Positions 16,873 to 25,901 of a stretch of DNA of 64,000 bases are shown one piece after another. This stretch comes from Paenibacillus ottowii (GTDB lineage Bacteria; Bacillota; Bacilli; Paenibacillales; Paenibacillaceae). The translations under genes and the position numbers were made by a program. The DNA lies in the NCBI RefSeq assembly GCF_006874425.1, contig NZ_VIJZ01000001.1:186001-250000 (forward strand), read 5' to 3'. Below the pieces are notes generated by a model. The model worked only from the letters and a program-made list of their open reading frames with translations. It ran no database searches and was not told where the DNA came from. Every line of letters begins with the position of its first letter. Positions within the stretch are counted from its first letter, which is position 1.

Positions 16873-19401
16873 ATGGCTCAAAGGAAAGGCGCATGGCGAA
16901 AGGGAACCTTGACCGCCGCGTTGGCAGCGATGCTGGCGATGACAGGCACGACTGGAGGAGTAGCTGCGGAAGACTTGTCCGAACCCACGCTGCAGGCAGA
17001 ATCATCAATCGCTGTAGAACAGAACCGTAGCGGCAGCATTCAGCTGGAAAAACTGGATCGCGGACTGGTAGCTGCGGCGACGCAAGAGGGTATATTTTTA
17101 AGCTGGCGGTTATTGGCTCAAGAAGTGAATGGCTACAGTTCAACGGGGCTGACAGGAGCCGACTTTAACGTATACCGTGACGGCAAGAAAATCGCGACGG
17201 TGACGAACAGCACCAATTATCTGGATAAGGAAGGAAACCGAAATGCGGTGTACAGAGTCGCTTCAGTCGTTAACGGGAAAGAAAAGGATCGCAGTGCCAA
17301 AGTGAAGCCTTGGCAGCAGGGTTATTATGAGCTTCCACTGCAAAAGCCTGCTGACGGCGTAACACCTGCAGGTGAATCCTATACTTATTCGGCCAACGAT
17401 ATGAGTGTGGGGGATGTGGACGGAGACGGACTATATGAGTTTTTTGTTAAATGGGACCCTTCCAACTCCAAAGACGTATCTCAGAAAGGGTATACCGGAA
17501 ATACGTATGTCGATGCGTATACGTTCGAGGGCAAGCCGCTTTATCGGATTGACCTCGGTGTGAATATTCGCTCAGGTGCGCATTATACGCAGATGCTGGT
17601 GTATGATTTTGACGGCGATGGCAAAGCCGAGCTGATGTTCAAGACCGCTCCTGGAACCAAAACGATTATTTTTGACAAAAAGGGCAAGCCCAAAAAGGAA
17701 AAATATATTACCCTGCCCCGTGAGGATCGTAAAGCTGGAATTACACATAAGGACGATTATCGTTTGAACCGCACGGATTATTATGAGCATGTGGTGAACA
17801 TGTTTATGAACTGGACGAAGCATGAAGAAGTGGTTAAGGGGCAGTGGCCTGCTACGCTGGAGGAGTGCTTTGGCATTGCTCCAAAGTATAGCTACCCGTT
17901 ATCCCGAAAGGATGCGGAAAGTCTGACGGATTACTTTATGGATGTGTATGCTCCTGCGCGGAGCGACAAAAACAAGCTGAGAGAATTTGAAGGCTTCATC
18001 GTGGATGGACCGGAGTATTTGACCATTTTCAAAGGACAAACGGGCACTGAGCTGGAGACGATTCGCTATGAACCAGAGCGCCACGACGATGGTCTTATGT
18101 GGGGAGATTATGCCATGGCCCGGATCGAACCCGCTAATCGTGTAGATCGTTTTTTGGCAGGAGTAGCATATCTGGACGGACGCAAACCATCCGCCGTATT
18201 TGCACGTGGCTATTATACGCGCTCCACCTTGGCCACTTACACTTGGGATGGTCGTCATCTCCAAAAACATTGGATGGTGGATAGTGGTTGGGCACCGATG
18301 ACCAATCCGTTTAATGATAGCCCGCACGGACGGGATGGAACGGACCCGAAATTCGGCACATTGACTACACAAGGAGCGCATTCGCTGAGTGTCGCAGATG
18401 TGGATGGAGACGGCAAAGACGAAATTGTATATGGCTCCGCCACGATCGACCATGATGGCAGCTTGTTATACAGCTCATTTGATGTTATGCCTCCTGAAAG
18501 CGCAGTTCCAGGGCAAACCGCCAGATTAGGGCACGGTGACGCACTGCATGTGACTGATATTGACCCTGATCGGCAGGGAAAAGAAATCTTTATGGTGCAT
18601 GAAGGCGGCACCTATGCCCCATATGGTTATTCGCTGCGGGATGCCAAAACGGGCAAAGTCATCTATGGTGGATATTCCGGTAAGGATACAGGTCGGGGGA
18701 TGATCGGTGACATCGACCCGAATCAGCGAGGACTGGAGACTTGGGCCATAGGCTTGTGGACCGCTGCGGGCAAACCATTGGATACCAAGATGCCGGGTAC
18801 CAATATGAGTATCAAATGGGCGGCTGATATGACCACACAAATCGTGAACGGGGCGATCGACGTAACCCCAACCATTAAAGATTGGAAACGAGGCACATTA
18901 TTAACTGCGTCAGGCACCAAAACGAACAATTATACCAAGGGAACGCCATCATTGGTCGCTGACATTTTCGGAGATTGGCGTGAGGAAATGCTTGTCCGTA
19001 CAGCAGATAGCTCGGCGATTCGTATCTATTTGAGCACCGAGCCTACAACGCATAAATTGTATACGTTGATGCATGACCCGCAGTATCGTGCGGATGTGGC
19101 GCGTCAAAATACTGGCTATAATCAGCCGTCCTACACGAGCTTTTACTTTGCTTCCGATATGGATTGGGCGAACGTGCCCGTTCCCAAGCTCTACACACCA
19201 AAAGCCTTGATGGATGAAGAGAGCAGTGACGAAGCGGATGAGGTAGAGGCAGCGGAGGTAGATGAAAAAGAAGTGGATGAAACAAAAGTTGAAGAAAGCA
19301 CTATCGATGAAACGAAAGTTGATGGAGCGGAGGTCGAAGCGAAGAAAATAGAGGAAGAGCCAGCAGCTCCTGTAGTTCCAGCAGAGGGTCAAAACGACTA
19401 G
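16873..19401 (+). CDS. Rhamnogalacturonan lyase (polysaccharide lyase family 11)
   Basis: An 842-residue secreted enzyme that cleaves the rhamnogalacturonan-I backbone of pectin by beta-elimination, like B. subtilis YesW/YesX. It has a signal peptide (about residues 1-33, ending GGVAAED), a short fibronectin-like beta domain (DFNVYRDGKKIATV), and then the PL11 eight-bladed propeller with repeated calcium-binding loops (DVDGDGLYEF, YDFDGDGKAELMFK, VADVDGDGKDEIVYG). The ATG at 16873 follows GAGGAGGA. Odd point: after the propeller ends (about residue 775, YTPKAL) comes an extra tail of about 65 residues made of Glu/Asp/Val/Lys repeats such as VDEKEVDETKVEESTIDETK, ending VVPAEGQND. This is not part of the usual family. 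Confidence 0.92.
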   Translation: MAQRKGAWRKGTLTAALAAMLAMTGTTGGVAAEDLSEPTLQAESSIAVEQNRSGSIQLEKLDRGLVAAATQEGIFLSWRLLAQEVNGYSSTGLTGADFNVYRDGKKIATVTNSTNYLDKEGNRNAVYRVASVVNGKEKDRSAKVKPWQQGYYELPLQKPADGVTPAGESYTYSANDMSVGDVDGDGLYEFFVKWDPSNSKDVSQKGYTGNTYVDAYTFEGKPLYRIDLGVNIRSGAHYTQMLVYDFDGDGKAELMFKTAPGTKTIIFDKKGKPKKEKYITLPREDRKAGITHKDDYRLNRTDYYEHVVNMFMNWTKHEEVVKGQWPATLEECFGIAPKYSYPLSRKDAESLTDYFMDVYAPARSDKNKLREFEGFIVDGPEYLTIFKGQTGTELETIRYEPERHDDGLMWGDYAMARIEPANRVDRFLAGVAYLDGRKPSAVFARGYYTRSTLATYTWDGRHLQKHWMVDSGWAPMTNPFNDSPHGRDGTDPKFGTLTTQGAHSLSVADVDGDGKDEIVYGSATIDHDGSLLYSSFDVMPPESAVPGQTARLGHGDALHVTDIDPDRQGKEIFMVHEGGTYAPYGYSLRDAKTGKVIYGGYSGKDTGRGMIGDIDPNQRGLETWAIGLWTAAGKPLDTKMPGTNMSIKWAADMTTQIVNGAIDVTPTIKDWKRGTLLTASGTKTNNYTKGTPSLVADIFGDWREEMLVRTADSSAIRIYLSTEPTTHKLYTLMHDPQYRADVARQNTGYNQPSYTSFYFASDMDWANVPVPKLYTPKALMDEESSDEADEVEAAEVDEKEVDETKVEESTIDETKVDGAEVEAKKIEEEPAAPVVPAEGQND

Positions 19402-19521
19402 CTGAAGACTAAGACTCTATCTATATCCGGATTTTTTACAGACAGAACGTATAAAGGCTCGGATCAGGCGTATAGCGAATCACTTCATCCAACACTTTGA
19501 GCATATGAACCTAAATATAAA

Positions 19522-19564
19522 AGAACCATCGATGTCAGGAGGACTTCCCAACACTGATGGTTCT
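19522..19564 (-). terminator. Hairpin, terminator on minus strand
   Basis: AGAACCATC and GATGGTTCT form a stem extended by TGT/ACA. On the minus strand the stem is followed by TTTTATATTT, so it fits as terminator of the gene ending at 19666. On the plus strand it lies about 120 bases after the lyase stop, with no T-run. Confidence 0.65.
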
Positions 19565-19665
19565 CATTACATCTAATCACATATTAGTTCCAGCCGTGAT
19601 TAGATGGTGAAAAAATTGTAATTGAGCTTGCATTGCTACTGGTTATGCCACTTAGAGGTACAATG

Positions 19666-20538
19666 CTAATAAGAGCGAATATCACCATTACAGATACTAA
19701 CGCCTTCTTCATGCTTCAACAGCTCCTTAAAAAGGTTTTGATACTGCTCTTTTTGCTCATTTGAAGCATACTGCCGATAAACCTCAAATAGTACAACAAA
19801 CTTTTTGAAATCCACATTATTAATCATATTATATGATGTTAAAAACAGTAAGATGAGTTGTACTGAATCTTGATACCTATGATGTTTAGCATAGTAAACA
19901 GCACGATGATACAAGAATCTAAAATAGTGAGTTCTATTTGTAGCGTCTTCGAGATTTCCAAAATCCTCAATTTTTTCTGAGAATTTTTCAAGTATATCAT
20001 CTACGTTAACTGAATGAAGTGAAGCTGTCTCCATGATCGTGACAAGTCCAGGTAATAATTCTTCTGGATTATCTTCTAAAAATTGAGCATATTCAGGTAG
20101 AATGCTCAATTTTCCTGACAGCAAATCATTGGTATACAGATTTGCTTTAGCAAAAAATTTGAACCGTTCGACTTCTTCCCAGCCGATTTTGTCCAACCCC
20201 GAAAACCAGCCCAATTCGGAATACTTTAAAATGTATTCTCTGGCCTGATCGTACAAACGGAGTTTTTGAAGAGCCGTTCCCTTGGCCAGATAGCTGAACC
20301 CATAATAAAATACCAAAGGCCGTTCAGCCTTAAAGAGATAAGGTAACTTTTTCAAGCTTGCTTCTTGTGCATCGTTATACATTTTTTCAGCAAGGCTATG
20401 CAGATGGTCGGCTATGGCCAATATATCTTCCCAGGCATGTTGAGAGAACCGCAAATGAAGTAATTCAATACATTTATCTAATCTATGATGATCCGTTAAT
20501 AAGTAAGTAGCATCTTTCCCTTCCAAAACTTCTTCCAT
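19666..20538 (-). CDS. Helical-repeat (TPR-like) protein of unknown function
   Basis: A 290-residue, probably cytoplasmic protein without signal or membrane segment. Its sequence is almost entirely amphipathic helix, with tyrosine- and alanine-containing patterns that resemble tetratricopeptide repeats (GFSYLAKGTALQKLRLYDQAREYILKYS is truncated here; similar units occur around residues 85-130 and 205-260). Proteins of this look in Paenibacillus resemble the C-terminal sensing half of peptide-responsive regulators of the Rap/PlcR type, but no DNA-binding domain is present. The ATG at 20538 follows TAGGAGGAAG. It stands alone between terminators. Function unassigned. Confidence 0.65.
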   Translation of the reverse strand: MEEVLEGKDATYLLTDHHRLDKCIELLHLRFSQHAWEDILAIADHLHSLAEKMYNDAQEASLKKLPYLFKAERPLVFYYGFSYLAKGTALQKLRLYDQAREYILKYSELGWFSGLDKIGWEEVERFKFFAKANLYTNDLLSGKLSILPEYAQFLEDNPEELLPGLVTIMETASLHSVNVDDILEKFSEKIEDFGNLEDATNRTHYFRFLYHRAVYYAKHHRYQDSVQLILLFLTSYNMINNVDFKKFVVLFEVYRQYASNEQKEQYQNLFKELLKHEEGVSICNGDIRSY

Positions 20539-20731
20539 CCAACTTCCTCCTAAGTTTTAATCATGATATGGAGTATGTATGCCAAGATGTGAGTTCCAGA
20601 AATTATAGCAATCCTATACAAATATAACCATTTTTTGTCCGATGGTCAATTTTTCATTACATAAATGCTAATTTTTTTGTATCATATGACAAAATATTCA
20701 TTCAACTACGATATGATCTTGAGAAATAAAA

Positions 20732-20772
20732 CAAAGAAAGCTCCAGCCAAATGAAGGTTGGAGCTTTCTTTG
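20732..20772 (-). terminator. Terminator of the LacI-type gene
   Basis: CAAAGAAAGCTCCAGCC and the matching GGTTGGAGCTTTCTTTG form a 17-bp stem with one mismatch. On the minus strand it is followed by TTTTATTTC, so it ends the regulator gene at 20815. Confidence 0.85.
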
Positions 20773-20814
20773 CCTCGCGTGACGTGTTATTGAATATAAC
20801 GGAACTATAACCAT

Positions 20815-21855
20815 CTAGCTCAATGTCGGAGTCGATTCTCTAAATATCGGCTCTGTTCTGATATGTGTAATCTGATAGGGTCTGGAAGGATCTTTGACCC
20901 GCGCCAATAGCATCTCAGCCGCCGTAACACCCATTTCGTTGTTGTAGATATGCACGGTGGATAAATGAGGCTCTACAATTCGGGATTCAGGAGCGTTATC
21001 AAACCCAAACACGGCAATATCCTCAGGAATTTTCAAGTTTTTATTTTTGAGCGCTTTCATGACACTGACGGCGATAAAATCATTGGCACACACGAACGCA
21101 GACGGAAGCACGCTTATGCCCTCTAATTGTTTATCCATCCAATCCGATTCGGAGAAATAATTTCGGTCCTGATCAATAATGCAGCTAGATAAATCCACAC
21201 TTAGACCTGCTTCGATTAAAGCACGGTTATATCCCACCCACCGCTCGTTGAAGCTTTTGCAATGTTTATAGTCCCCGACAAAACCGATCCGCGTCAAACC
21301 ACGATCAATCAGGCTTTTGGTAACAGAATAAACGCTATGTTCATTTTCCATCAACAATAAATCCGCTTTCAAATCAGGGTAAAAAATGTCCACCGAACAA
21401 TCAATAAAGATTGTGGGCAGTCCCAAACTCGTAACGAGCTCACTATACTGTGGATCAAACATTTCAATACAAATGATTCCGTCAACTTTGGAGGCTTCAA
21501 AATTATTGGGAAGTATTCCCGCTTGGGTTTCATTTTCTCGCACAATATGAATCGACAAATTATATCCTTCTGCACTTATTCTTTTTTCCAGCCCACTGAT
21601 CAGAAAAGAGCCAAAATGCGAGCTGTTCGGCAGATTGCATGTAAACAGGGCAATGTTACCTTGGTTTTTAGGGATGATGCTGTCTGTTTCCACATAGGCA
21701 AATTGCTTATATTTGAGTTCGATCGCTTTTTTAATGACCTTGTTCCGAGTATCAACCGGAATGCTGTCACTACCGTTAATCGCTTTGGATGCGGTATTTC
21801 GGGAGATTCCCAAAGCGTCAGCAATGTCTTGAATGGTGACTTTTTCTTTCTTCAT
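20815..21855 (-). CDS. LacI-family regulator of the fructan operon
   Basis: A 346-residue LacI-type repressor. The N-terminal helix-turn-helix is VTIQDIADALGISRNTASKA (residues 6-25), followed by an effector-binding domain with DGIICIEMFDP, a CANDFIAVSVMKAL segment and VFGFDNAPESRIV. It is divergent from the ABC transporter/GH32 operon that begins at 22369, which makes that operon its most likely target, with a fructan-derived sugar as likely inducer. The 513-base gap holds a TGTAAA-N8-TTTACA inverted repeat directly upstream of the operon's predicted promoter. The ATG at 21855 has an AAGGTGGAA-type ribosome site. A strong terminator follows. Confidence 0.9.
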   Translation of the reverse strand: MKKEKVTIQDIADALGISRNTASKAINGSDSIPVDTRNKVIKKAIELKYKQFAYVETDSIIPKNQGNIALFTCNLPNSSHFGSFLISGLEKRISAEGYNLSIHIVRENETQAGILPNNFEASKVDGIICIEMFDPQYSELVTSLGLPTIFIDCSVDIFYPDLKADLLLMENEHSVYSVTKSLIDRGLTRIGFVGDYKHCKSFNERWVGYNRALIEAGLSVDLSSCIIDQDRNYFSESDWMDKQLEGISVLPSAFVCANDFIAVSVMKALKNKNLKIPEDIAVFGFDNAPESRIVEPHLSTVHIYNNEMGVTAAEMLLARVKDPSRPYQITHIRTEPIFRESTPTLS

Positions 21856-22243
21856 AGACAGGTTCCACCTTCACTTAATAAATGGATTGCCTGAGAGGTA
21901 TAGTTGCCTCTGCTAGCTCTCCGTTCAGACCTAAATTGTATCCTAAATGTATAATAGTTCGCATAAAATAGCAATGTTAACTTTACAAATGCACAAATTA
22001 TTTTTACGTTTATGTAATTTATTTTATGACTTGTATTTGCTTTATCGAATTAAAAGTTCAACTTCAAAGCTATCTTCTAACAAGCAGAGGGACAAATGCA
22101 CATGGGAAATATAAAATCTGAGTGATACCAGCTGTATAAAACAATTATTGTTCACAGGTAGCTTTAAAAATTCAAAATACAGGAGTAAATTGTATTATCC
22201 AAGGTTGCAAAATCGAATTTTATCGAAAAATATTTTGGTCAAA

Positions 22244-22263
22244 TGTAAATAATTTATTTTACA
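22244..22263. promoter_or_regulatory. Operator candidate (TGTAAA-N8-TTTACA)
   Basis: TGTAAATAATTTATTTTACA has perfect 6-base inverted arms around an AT-rich centre. It lies seven bases before the TTGACG -35 of the operon, and part of it (TAATTTATTTTA) is repeated at 22015-22026 nearer the repressor gene, as expected if a LacI-type protein loops between two sites. Confidence 0.5.
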
Positions 22264-22270
22264 AAAGTTA

Positions 22271-22300
22271 TTGACGGATGATGATTTGATTTGGTAAATT
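22271..22300 (+). promoter_or_regulatory. Predicted promoter of the fructan operon
   Basis: TTGACG (22271-22276), an 18-base spacer and TAAATT (22295-22300) form a reasonable vegetative promoter in front of the permease gene. Confidence 0.45.
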
Positions 22301-22312
22301 GAAGATGAAATT

Positions 22313-22326
22313 TGTAAGCCTTTTCA
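22313..22326 (+). promoter_or_regulatory. cre site of the fructan operon
   Basis: TGTAAGCCTTTTCA matches the CcpA consensus at 13 of 14 positions (only the central G differs). It sits immediately downstream of the predicted promoter, consistent with catabolite repression of the operon. Confidence 0.5.
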
Positions 22327-22368
22327 AATGCGTTATACAGACAGCTATTACAGATGGGGGGAAGGCAA

Positions 22369-23331
22369 ATGGCCAACTTGGCTAAGGCAGCTCAGAGAAG
22401 TGTCGCACTGGGGGAGCAAAGGACCATTCGCAGTAAATTAGACTATATTCGCAAGAACTATTTTCTTTACGCACTGCTGGCGCCTGCGCTGATTCTTACG
22501 ATTCTTTTCAAGTATGTTCCGATGTACGGGGCGATTATTGCATTCAAGGATTTTAGCCCGCTCAAGGGGATTTGGGGAAGTGACTGGGTTGGATTGAAAT
22601 ACTTCACTAAATTTTTAGACTCACCTAATTTTACGGATATTTTCTTCAATACGCTGAAACTGAGCTTTTATGGACTTGTACTCGGGTTTCCTGTACCAAT
22701 CCTGTTGGCGCTCATGCTGAATCAAATCCGCAAGGCGGGATTGAAAAAGAATATCCAGCTTGTTTTGTACGCCCCTAATTTTATCTCTGTCGTTGTCATT
22801 GTGGGTATGCTGTTTATTTTCTTGTCTCCGACAGGACCCCTGAATCAAATCATTACATCGGTGACCGGCAACCCTGTGATCTTTATGACAGAGCCTGAAT
22901 ATTTCCGCTGGATTTATATCCTGTCTGGAATTTGGCAAGGGGCGGGGTGGTCTTCAATCATTTATGTAGCTGCGCTCGCTAATGTTGATCCCGAGCTGCA
23001 TAATGCAGCAAGTCTGGACGGAGCCAACCTGCTTCAGCGTATATGGCATATTGATTTGCCAACCATTAAACCCATTATGGCGATTGTTTTTATCCTGGCT
23101 GCAGGAGGAATTATGTCGATCGGGTTTGAGAAAGCGTATCTCATGCAGACCTCCATGAATTTGCCTACTTCTGAAATTATTCCTACCTATGTGTATAAAG
23201 TCGGCTTGCAATCCGGCAATTATGCTTATTCAGCGGCGGTCGGGCTGTTCAATTCGGTGATTAATGTGGTTTTGCTGCTGACCGTTAACTTTATCGTCAA
23301 GAAGCTCAATGAGGGAGAAGGGCTTTATTAG
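22369..23331 (+). CDS. Carbohydrate ABC transporter permease (LplB type)
   Basis: The first membrane subunit of a CUT1-type sugar importer, about 320 residues with six transmembrane segments. It carries the permease EAA-loop pattern as NAASLDGANLLQRIWHIDLPTI near residue 215. The N-terminus (LDYIRKNYFLYALLAPALIL) is typical of LplB-like subunits of oligosaccharide uptake systems in Paenibacillus. ATG at 22369 is preferred over 22354 because the purine-rich GGGGGGAAGG lies between them. The second permease follows after 15 bases. No ATPase gene is present in the operon; importers of this type usually share a general MsmX-like ATPase coded elsewhere. Confidence 0.88.
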   Translation: MANLAKAAQRSVALGEQRTIRSKLDYIRKNYFLYALLAPALILTILFKYVPMYGAIIAFKDFSPLKGIWGSDWVGLKYFTKFLDSPNFTDIFFNTLKLSFYGLVLGFPVPILLALMLNQIRKAGLKKNIQLVLYAPNFISVVVIVGMLFIFLSPTGPLNQIITSVTGNPVIFMTEPEYFRWIYILSGIWQGAGWSSIIYVAALANVDPELHNAASLDGANLLQRIWHIDLPTIKPIMAIVFILAAGGIMSIGFEKAYLMQTSMNLPTSEIIPTYVYKVGLQSGNYAYSAAVGLFNSVINVVLLLTVNFIVKKLNEGEGLY

Positions 23332-23346
23332 GAAAGGAGCCTCTTT

Positions 23347-24228
23347 ATGCATGTCAAACATTCCAATCTGGACCGCTTCATCCTAGGCGTGAATTATATT
23401 GTGCTCACTCTGGCTGTACTGATTATCGTAGTTCCCTTGGGTTATATCGTGATTGCTTCGTTTATGGACCCGACCGTTTTGTTAAGCAAAGGGCTATCCT
23501 TCCGTATTTCGGATTGGAGTGTGGAGGGGTATCGGAAAATTTTGTCCAACCCAGCCATGCTTCGTGGATTTGCCAATTCGGTCTTCTATTCTTCGTGTTT
23601 TGCCTTGATTTCTGTGACCGTTTCGATTTGTGCTGGCTATGCCTTATCAGTGAACAGTCTGGTGGGGCGAAATTTCTTTATGACATTGTTTATCATCACC
23701 ATGTTTTTTAGTGGAGGTCTGATTCCAACGTACCTGCTGGTCAAAAATTTAGGGATGCTGGATACCGTGTGGGCTATTCTTCTTCCCGGTGCGATCAATG
23801 TGTGGGATCTGATTTTGGCGCGAACGTTCTTTAAAGGTGTACCTAATGAATTAAAAGAGGCTGCCAACGTGGACGGGGCCTCAGACTGGACGATATTTTT
23901 TAGAATTGTGCTGCCGCTGTCCAAACCCATTATCTTTGTCATTGCGCTATATGCCTTTGTTGGTCAGTGGAATTCTTATTTTGATGCCATGATTTATCTG
24001 GATAATGCACAGCTGCATCCACTTCAATTGGTGCTGAGATCGATCCTGATCCAAAACCAGACGATGCCTGGCATGATTAGTGATCAATTAGCGATGGCAG
24101 AACTAAAACGTCTTTCGGAAATGATCAAATATTCATCGATTGTCATCTCCAGTCTTCCACTACTTGTGATGTATCCCTTTTTCCAAAAGTATTTTGAAAA
24201 GGGTGTTATGGTCGGCTCTTTAAAATAA
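23347..24228 (+). CDS. Carbohydrate ABC transporter permease (YtcP/AraQ type)
   Basis: The second membrane subunit of the importer, 293 residues with six transmembrane segments. The EAA loop reads ELKEAANVDGASDWTIFFRIVLP near residue 175. Its C-terminus ends in PFFQKYFEKGVMVGSLK, the common ending of this subfamily that contacts the ATPase. A strong AAGGAG ribosome site precedes the ATG at 23347. It follows the first permease by 15 bases and precedes the binding-protein gene by 57 bases, so all are one operon. Confidence 0.9.
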   Translation: MHVKHSNLDRFILGVNYIVLTLAVLIIVVPLGYIVIASFMDPTVLLSKGLSFRISDWSVEGYRKILSNPAMLRGFANSVFYSSCFALISVTVSICAGYALSVNSLVGRNFFMTLFIITMFFSGGLIPTYLLVKNLGMLDTVWAILLPGAINVWDLILARTFFKGVPNELKEAANVDGASDWTIFFRIVLPLSKPIIFVIALYAFVGQWNSYFDAMIYLDNAQLHPLQLVLRSILIQNQTMPGMISDQLAMAELKRLSEMIKYSSIVISSLPLLVMYPFFQKYFEKGVMVGSLK

Positions 24229-24285
24229 AAGATGCCGCACACTGCTACACGTGCATTTTACCTTTATCCGATGGAGGTCATCCAG

Positions 24286-25875
24286 ATGAAAACAGTCAAA
24301 ACTGCCTCATTTGCCGCACTGGCGGCGATCTTAGTTCTTTCCGGCTGCGGCAGCAGCAATTCCTCTAATGAGACCGATGCAACAGATGTGAATGGAAAAG
24401 TGACGCTTAACTTTATAACCCAAAGTTCTCCACTCGCTCCGGCAGACCCGAACGACAAGCTGATCAACAAACGGCTGGAAGAAAAAACGGGCATTCATAT
24501 TCGTTGGAAGAACTTTACCAGTGACCAGTTTGTGGAAAAGAGAAATCTGGCCATTGCCAGCGGTGATTTGCCGGATGCGGTGTTCGACGCGGGCTACTCG
24601 GATTACGATTTGCTCAAGCTGGCCAAAGACGGTGTCATTATTCCGGTGGAGGATTTGATTGAACAGCATATGCCGAATTTTAAAAAGGTATTGGAGCAAT
24701 CACCGGAATATAAAGCGATGTTGACTGCACCGGATGGACATATTTATTCCTTTCCGTGGATTGAAGAATTGGGAACAGGAAAAGAAGCAATCCAGTCCGT
24801 AGATGATTTGCCGTGGATTAATGTGGAGTGGCTGAACAAGCTGGGCTTGTCCATGCCAACAACGACCGAGGAGCTGAAGCAGGTCTTAATTGCTTTTAAA
24901 ACCAAAGATCCCAATGGCAACGGGCAGGCGGACGAGATTCCATTATCGTTTATCGATAAGCCTGGCGGCGAGGATTTGGCCTTTTTATATGGGTCCTTTG
25001 GGCTGGGAGAGAACTGGGATCATACAGTGGTGACCAATGATGGGAAAGTCGTATTTACGGCAGCCGATAACGGATATAAGGAAGCTGTCAAATATATTCA
25101 TGATTTATACAAAGAGGGATTGGTGGACATAGAGTCTTCCCAGCAGGATTGGAACACTTATCTAGCCAAAGGGAAGGATCACCGCTATGGTCTGTACTTT
25201 ACATGGGATAAGGCCAATATTACAGGCCCAAATAAAAAATACGATCTCATGCCGCCGCTGGCTGGACCGAATGGACATGTAAATGTCACACGGACGAATG
25301 GCATTGGCTTCGATCGCGGGCGCATGGTGATTACCAGTGCTAATAAGAAGCTGGAGGCGACCGCCAAGTGGATTGATCAGCTGTATGATCCGATCCAGTC
25401 CATACAGAACAACTGGGGAACTTACGGGGATACCAAACAGAAAAATATCTTTGAGTATGATGCGGCAAAGGGAATGTTGAAGCATCTCCCGCTGGAAGGC
25501 TCGGCTCCGGTGGAAATTAGACAAAAGACGAACATTGGCGGACCGTTAGCTGTATTGGATGAATACTACGGAAAATACACAACCCAGCCAGAAGATGCCA
25601 CATGGCGATTGGGTTTGCTCAAAAAGGTGATGGTTCCCCATATGCAAGCAGATCATAATTACCCTAAAGTGTTTTTTTCTATAGATGAGCTGGACCGCTT
25701 ATCGACCATTGAAACCGATCTATTCGCCTATGTTCTCCGCAAACGTACGGAATGGTACCAGAATGGCAAGGTCGAAGAGGAGTGGCCGGAATATTTGCAG
25801 GAGCTGAATAGTCTGGGATTACAGGAATGGTTACAAATCAAACAGGCGGGCTATGACAGAAACGCAAGTAAATGA
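24286..25875 (+). CDS. Sugar-binding lipoprotein of the ABC importer
   Basis: A 529-residue extracellular solute-binding protein of the LplA/family-1 type, anchored by lipid. The N-terminus MKTVKTASFAALAAILVLSGCG has a clear lipobox (LSGC, Cys at about residue 21) followed by a Ser/Asn-rich linker. The family's calcium-site-like motif DPNGNGQADEIPLSF is present near residue 210. ATG at 24286 is chosen because GGAGGT lies seven bases upstream; the ORF opens at 24232 without such a site. It should capture fructo-oligosaccharides and deliver them to the two permeases, judging from the GH32 genes downstream. The stop overlaps an ATG at 25872, but the next gene more likely starts at 25902. Confidence 0.9.
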   Translation: MKTVKTASFAALAAILVLSGCGSSNSSNETDATDVNGKVTLNFITQSSPLAPADPNDKLINKRLEEKTGIHIRWKNFTSDQFVEKRNLAIASGDLPDAVFDAGYSDYDLLKLAKDGVIIPVEDLIEQHMPNFKKVLEQSPEYKAMLTAPDGHIYSFPWIEELGTGKEAIQSVDDLPWINVEWLNKLGLSMPTTTEELKQVLIAFKTKDPNGNGQADEIPLSFIDKPGGEDLAFLYGSFGLGENWDHTVVTNDGKVVFTAADNGYKEAVKYIHDLYKEGLVDIESSQQDWNTYLAKGKDHRYGLYFTWDKANITGPNKKYDLMPPLAGPNGHVNVTRTNGIGFDRGRMVITSANKKLEATAKWIDQLYDPIQSIQNNWGTYGDTKQKNIFEYDAAKGMLKHLPLEGSAPVEIRQKTNIGGPLAVLDEYYGKYTTQPEDATWRLGLLKKVMVPHMQADHNYPKVFFSIDELDRLSTIETDLFAYVLRKRTEWYQNGKVEEEWPEYLQELNSLGLQEWLQIKQAGYDRNASK

Positions 25876-25901
25876 TTCTTTTTTCGAGGGAGATGGAATA
25901 T

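Larger units (their letters stand above)
21856..22368. other. Divergent control region of the fructan operon
   Basis: A very AT-rich region between the LacI regulator and the first permease. The 12-mer TAATTTATTTTA occurs at both 22015-22026 and 22250-22261. It also contains the operator candidate, promoter and cre-like site listed separately. No gene seen. Confidence 0.5.
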
